This document shows positions 4,427 through 5,210 of a stretch of 5,210 nt of DNA, in pieces. Numbering within the stretch: the first letter of the stretch is position 1; the number at the start of each line of letters is the position of its first letter. The DNA lies in NCBI GenBank assembly GCA_938003565.1, contig CALKYB010000031.1:1-5210 (forward strand), in the 5' to 3' direction. The position numbers and the translations under genes were made by a program. The notes beneath the pieces are model-generated. The model ran no database searches, had not been told where the DNA came from, and was given only the letters and a program-made list of their open reading frames with translations. The DNA is from an uncultured bacterium. GTDB taxonomy: Bacteria; Bdellovibrionota_C; UBA2361; SZUA-149; CALKYB01.

Positions 4427-5210
4427 ATGGCAACGCGTTTTGGAGCATCTAAACCAGCTCAAGCTTATCAGTCTAAGGTCAAGCTATTGGTTTTCTTTTT
4501 GATTGCCGTCATTCTAATACTAGTCTTTTTAGTGTTTTTCGTTTTTCAAAAAGGAGACAAGGGTGGAAAAGCTGCACCGGTCACTTCGAATAACCAAGCT
4601 GGAACCCAGCAAACGGATTTAAACCCTAACGTTAAAATTCTTTACGCCAGTCGGCGGATTGAAGAAGGCGACAAGCTAACAGAGGCATTTTTTAGAGAGC
4701 AGGAAGTGCCTACTGATAGGATGCCGGAAGGTGCCCTTAAGGCGGCCAACAAATTGGAGGTCGTTGGTAAGTATTCTACATCTTACATCGCCGCTAATAC
4801 CCCAATTCTTCAGGACTCCTTGTCGGAAATTCCTCCGATTGGAAATATGGTCATTCCTCCTGGCTACAGAGCATTGACAATTAGTATTAACTCTACAACC
4901 GGTGTTGGCTTTCATGTAAGGCCAAAAGATAGAGTCGATGTTTTGCTAACTTATTCAGACCCTCGAACTCGAGAGAAGAGAGTGGTCACTGTAGTAGGTC
5001 AAGTGCTTGTGCTTGCTGTCGGTGGTAGAACCGGTGGTGGTAAAGAGGAGAAAGCAACTCCTAAGAAAGGTGGGACGACGACTTCATTACTTCTAAAAGA
5101 GTATGATGCCAAAAGAGTTGAGCTTTCAAGAAGCCTAGGTAAAATTAGTCTTACTCTAGTTGGTCGTGATGTGGATATTGACCCAGATAATCTAGCGGCT
5201 GCTGACGTTA
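4427..5210 (+). CDS. cpaB: CpaB/RcpC Tad pilus assembly protein (3' end cut by window)
   Basis: The visible 261 codons stay open to the right edge. A short cytoplasmic N-terminus is followed by one transmembrane helix (about 19-40), a polar linker (41-68) and a SAF-type domain (about 69-132: an ILYASRRIEEGDKL strand-turn, then VVGKYSTSYIAANTPIL). Then comes the RcpC/CpaB domain: the IPPGYRALTI segment at 143-152, GVGFHVRPKDRVDVLLT at 159-175 and VVTVVGQVLVLAVG at 186-199. A basic Gly/Lys-rich insert (about 200-217) precedes the helix and strand around 220-245. Proteins of this family are anchored in the inner membrane with the SAF domain in the periplasm, and are needed for Tad pilus assembly with the RcpA/CpaC secretin. 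The normal next genes would be the secretin and the CpaF/TadA ATPase, outside this window. The family call is secure; the C-terminus is missing. Confidence 0.92.
   Translation, partial: MATRFGASKPAQAYQSKVKLLVFFLIAVILILVFLVFFVFQKGDKGGKAAPVTSNNQAGTQQTDLNPNVKILYASRRIEEGDKLTEAFFREQEVPTDRMPEGALKAANKLEVVGKYSTSYIAANTPILQDSLSEIPPIGNMVIPPGYRALTISINSTTGVGFHVRPKDRVDVLLTYSDPRTREKRVVTVVGQVLVLAVGGRTGGGKEEKATPKKGGTTTSLLLKEYDAKRVELSRSLGKISLTLVGRDVDIDPDNLAAADV

Noticed and set aside
4676..4915. 79-codon open frame on the minus strand
   Set aside because: It lies entirely inside cpaB, whose SAF and RcpC motifs run through this stretch on the plus strand.
1..5210. CRISPR arrays, tRNA or rRNA genes, insertion sequences, attachment sites
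   Set aside because: No regularly spaced repeats, RNA gene signatures, transposase motifs or flanking terminal repeats were seen on either strand.

Overview
The window looks like part of a chromosomal Tad (tight adherence, Flp-type IVb pilus) locus from a Gram-negative bacterium of moderate-to-low GC content. All genes are on the plus strand. A complete Hanks-type Ser/Thr kinase beside an FHA protein, a CpaE/TadZ-like ATPase, a very short Flp pilin and a CpaB/RcpC protein would fit the former Deltaproteobacteria or the Bdellovibrionota. That placement is inference from gene content and base composition only.

Layout: (1) 5-679, a protein with a low-complexity Pro/Gln/Ser-rich N-terminal half and a C-terminal FHA domain; its true start may lie left of the window. 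(2) 725-2221, a membrane-anchored Ser/Thr kinase with every catalytic motif, a long disordered linker and one C-terminal transmembrane helix. (3) 2365-3600, a CpaE/TadZ-type protein: receiver-like N-terminal domain without a phospho-acceptor Asp, then a MinD/ParA-type ATPase domain with an altered P-loop (KGGTGAT). (4) 3601-3871, a regulatory intergenic region with a good sigma-54 -24/-12 candidate (3689-3704), an imperfect 20-bp tandem repeat, a 12-bp palindrome and an upstream dyad. (5) 3872-4060, the Flp prepilin. (6) 4060-4180, four inverted repeats in a row, the last followed by eight T's. (7) 4181-4426, an AT-rich leader without a gene. (8) 4427 to the right edge, CpaB/RcpC, cut by the window end.

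How the genes may work together: CpaE/TadZ positions the Tad machine at the inner membrane, Flp is the pilus subunit processed by a prepilin peptidase, and CpaB/RcpC is a periplasmic SAF-domain protein needed for assembly through the outer-membrane secretin. The kinase and FHA protein just upstream suggest that pilus assembly or positioning is controlled by Thr phosphorylation read by an FHA domain, similar in logic to the PpkA/Fha control of type VI secretion. The pilin seems to be a separate transcription unit, with its own promoter region and strong 3' hairpins, which would let it be made in excess over the machinery.
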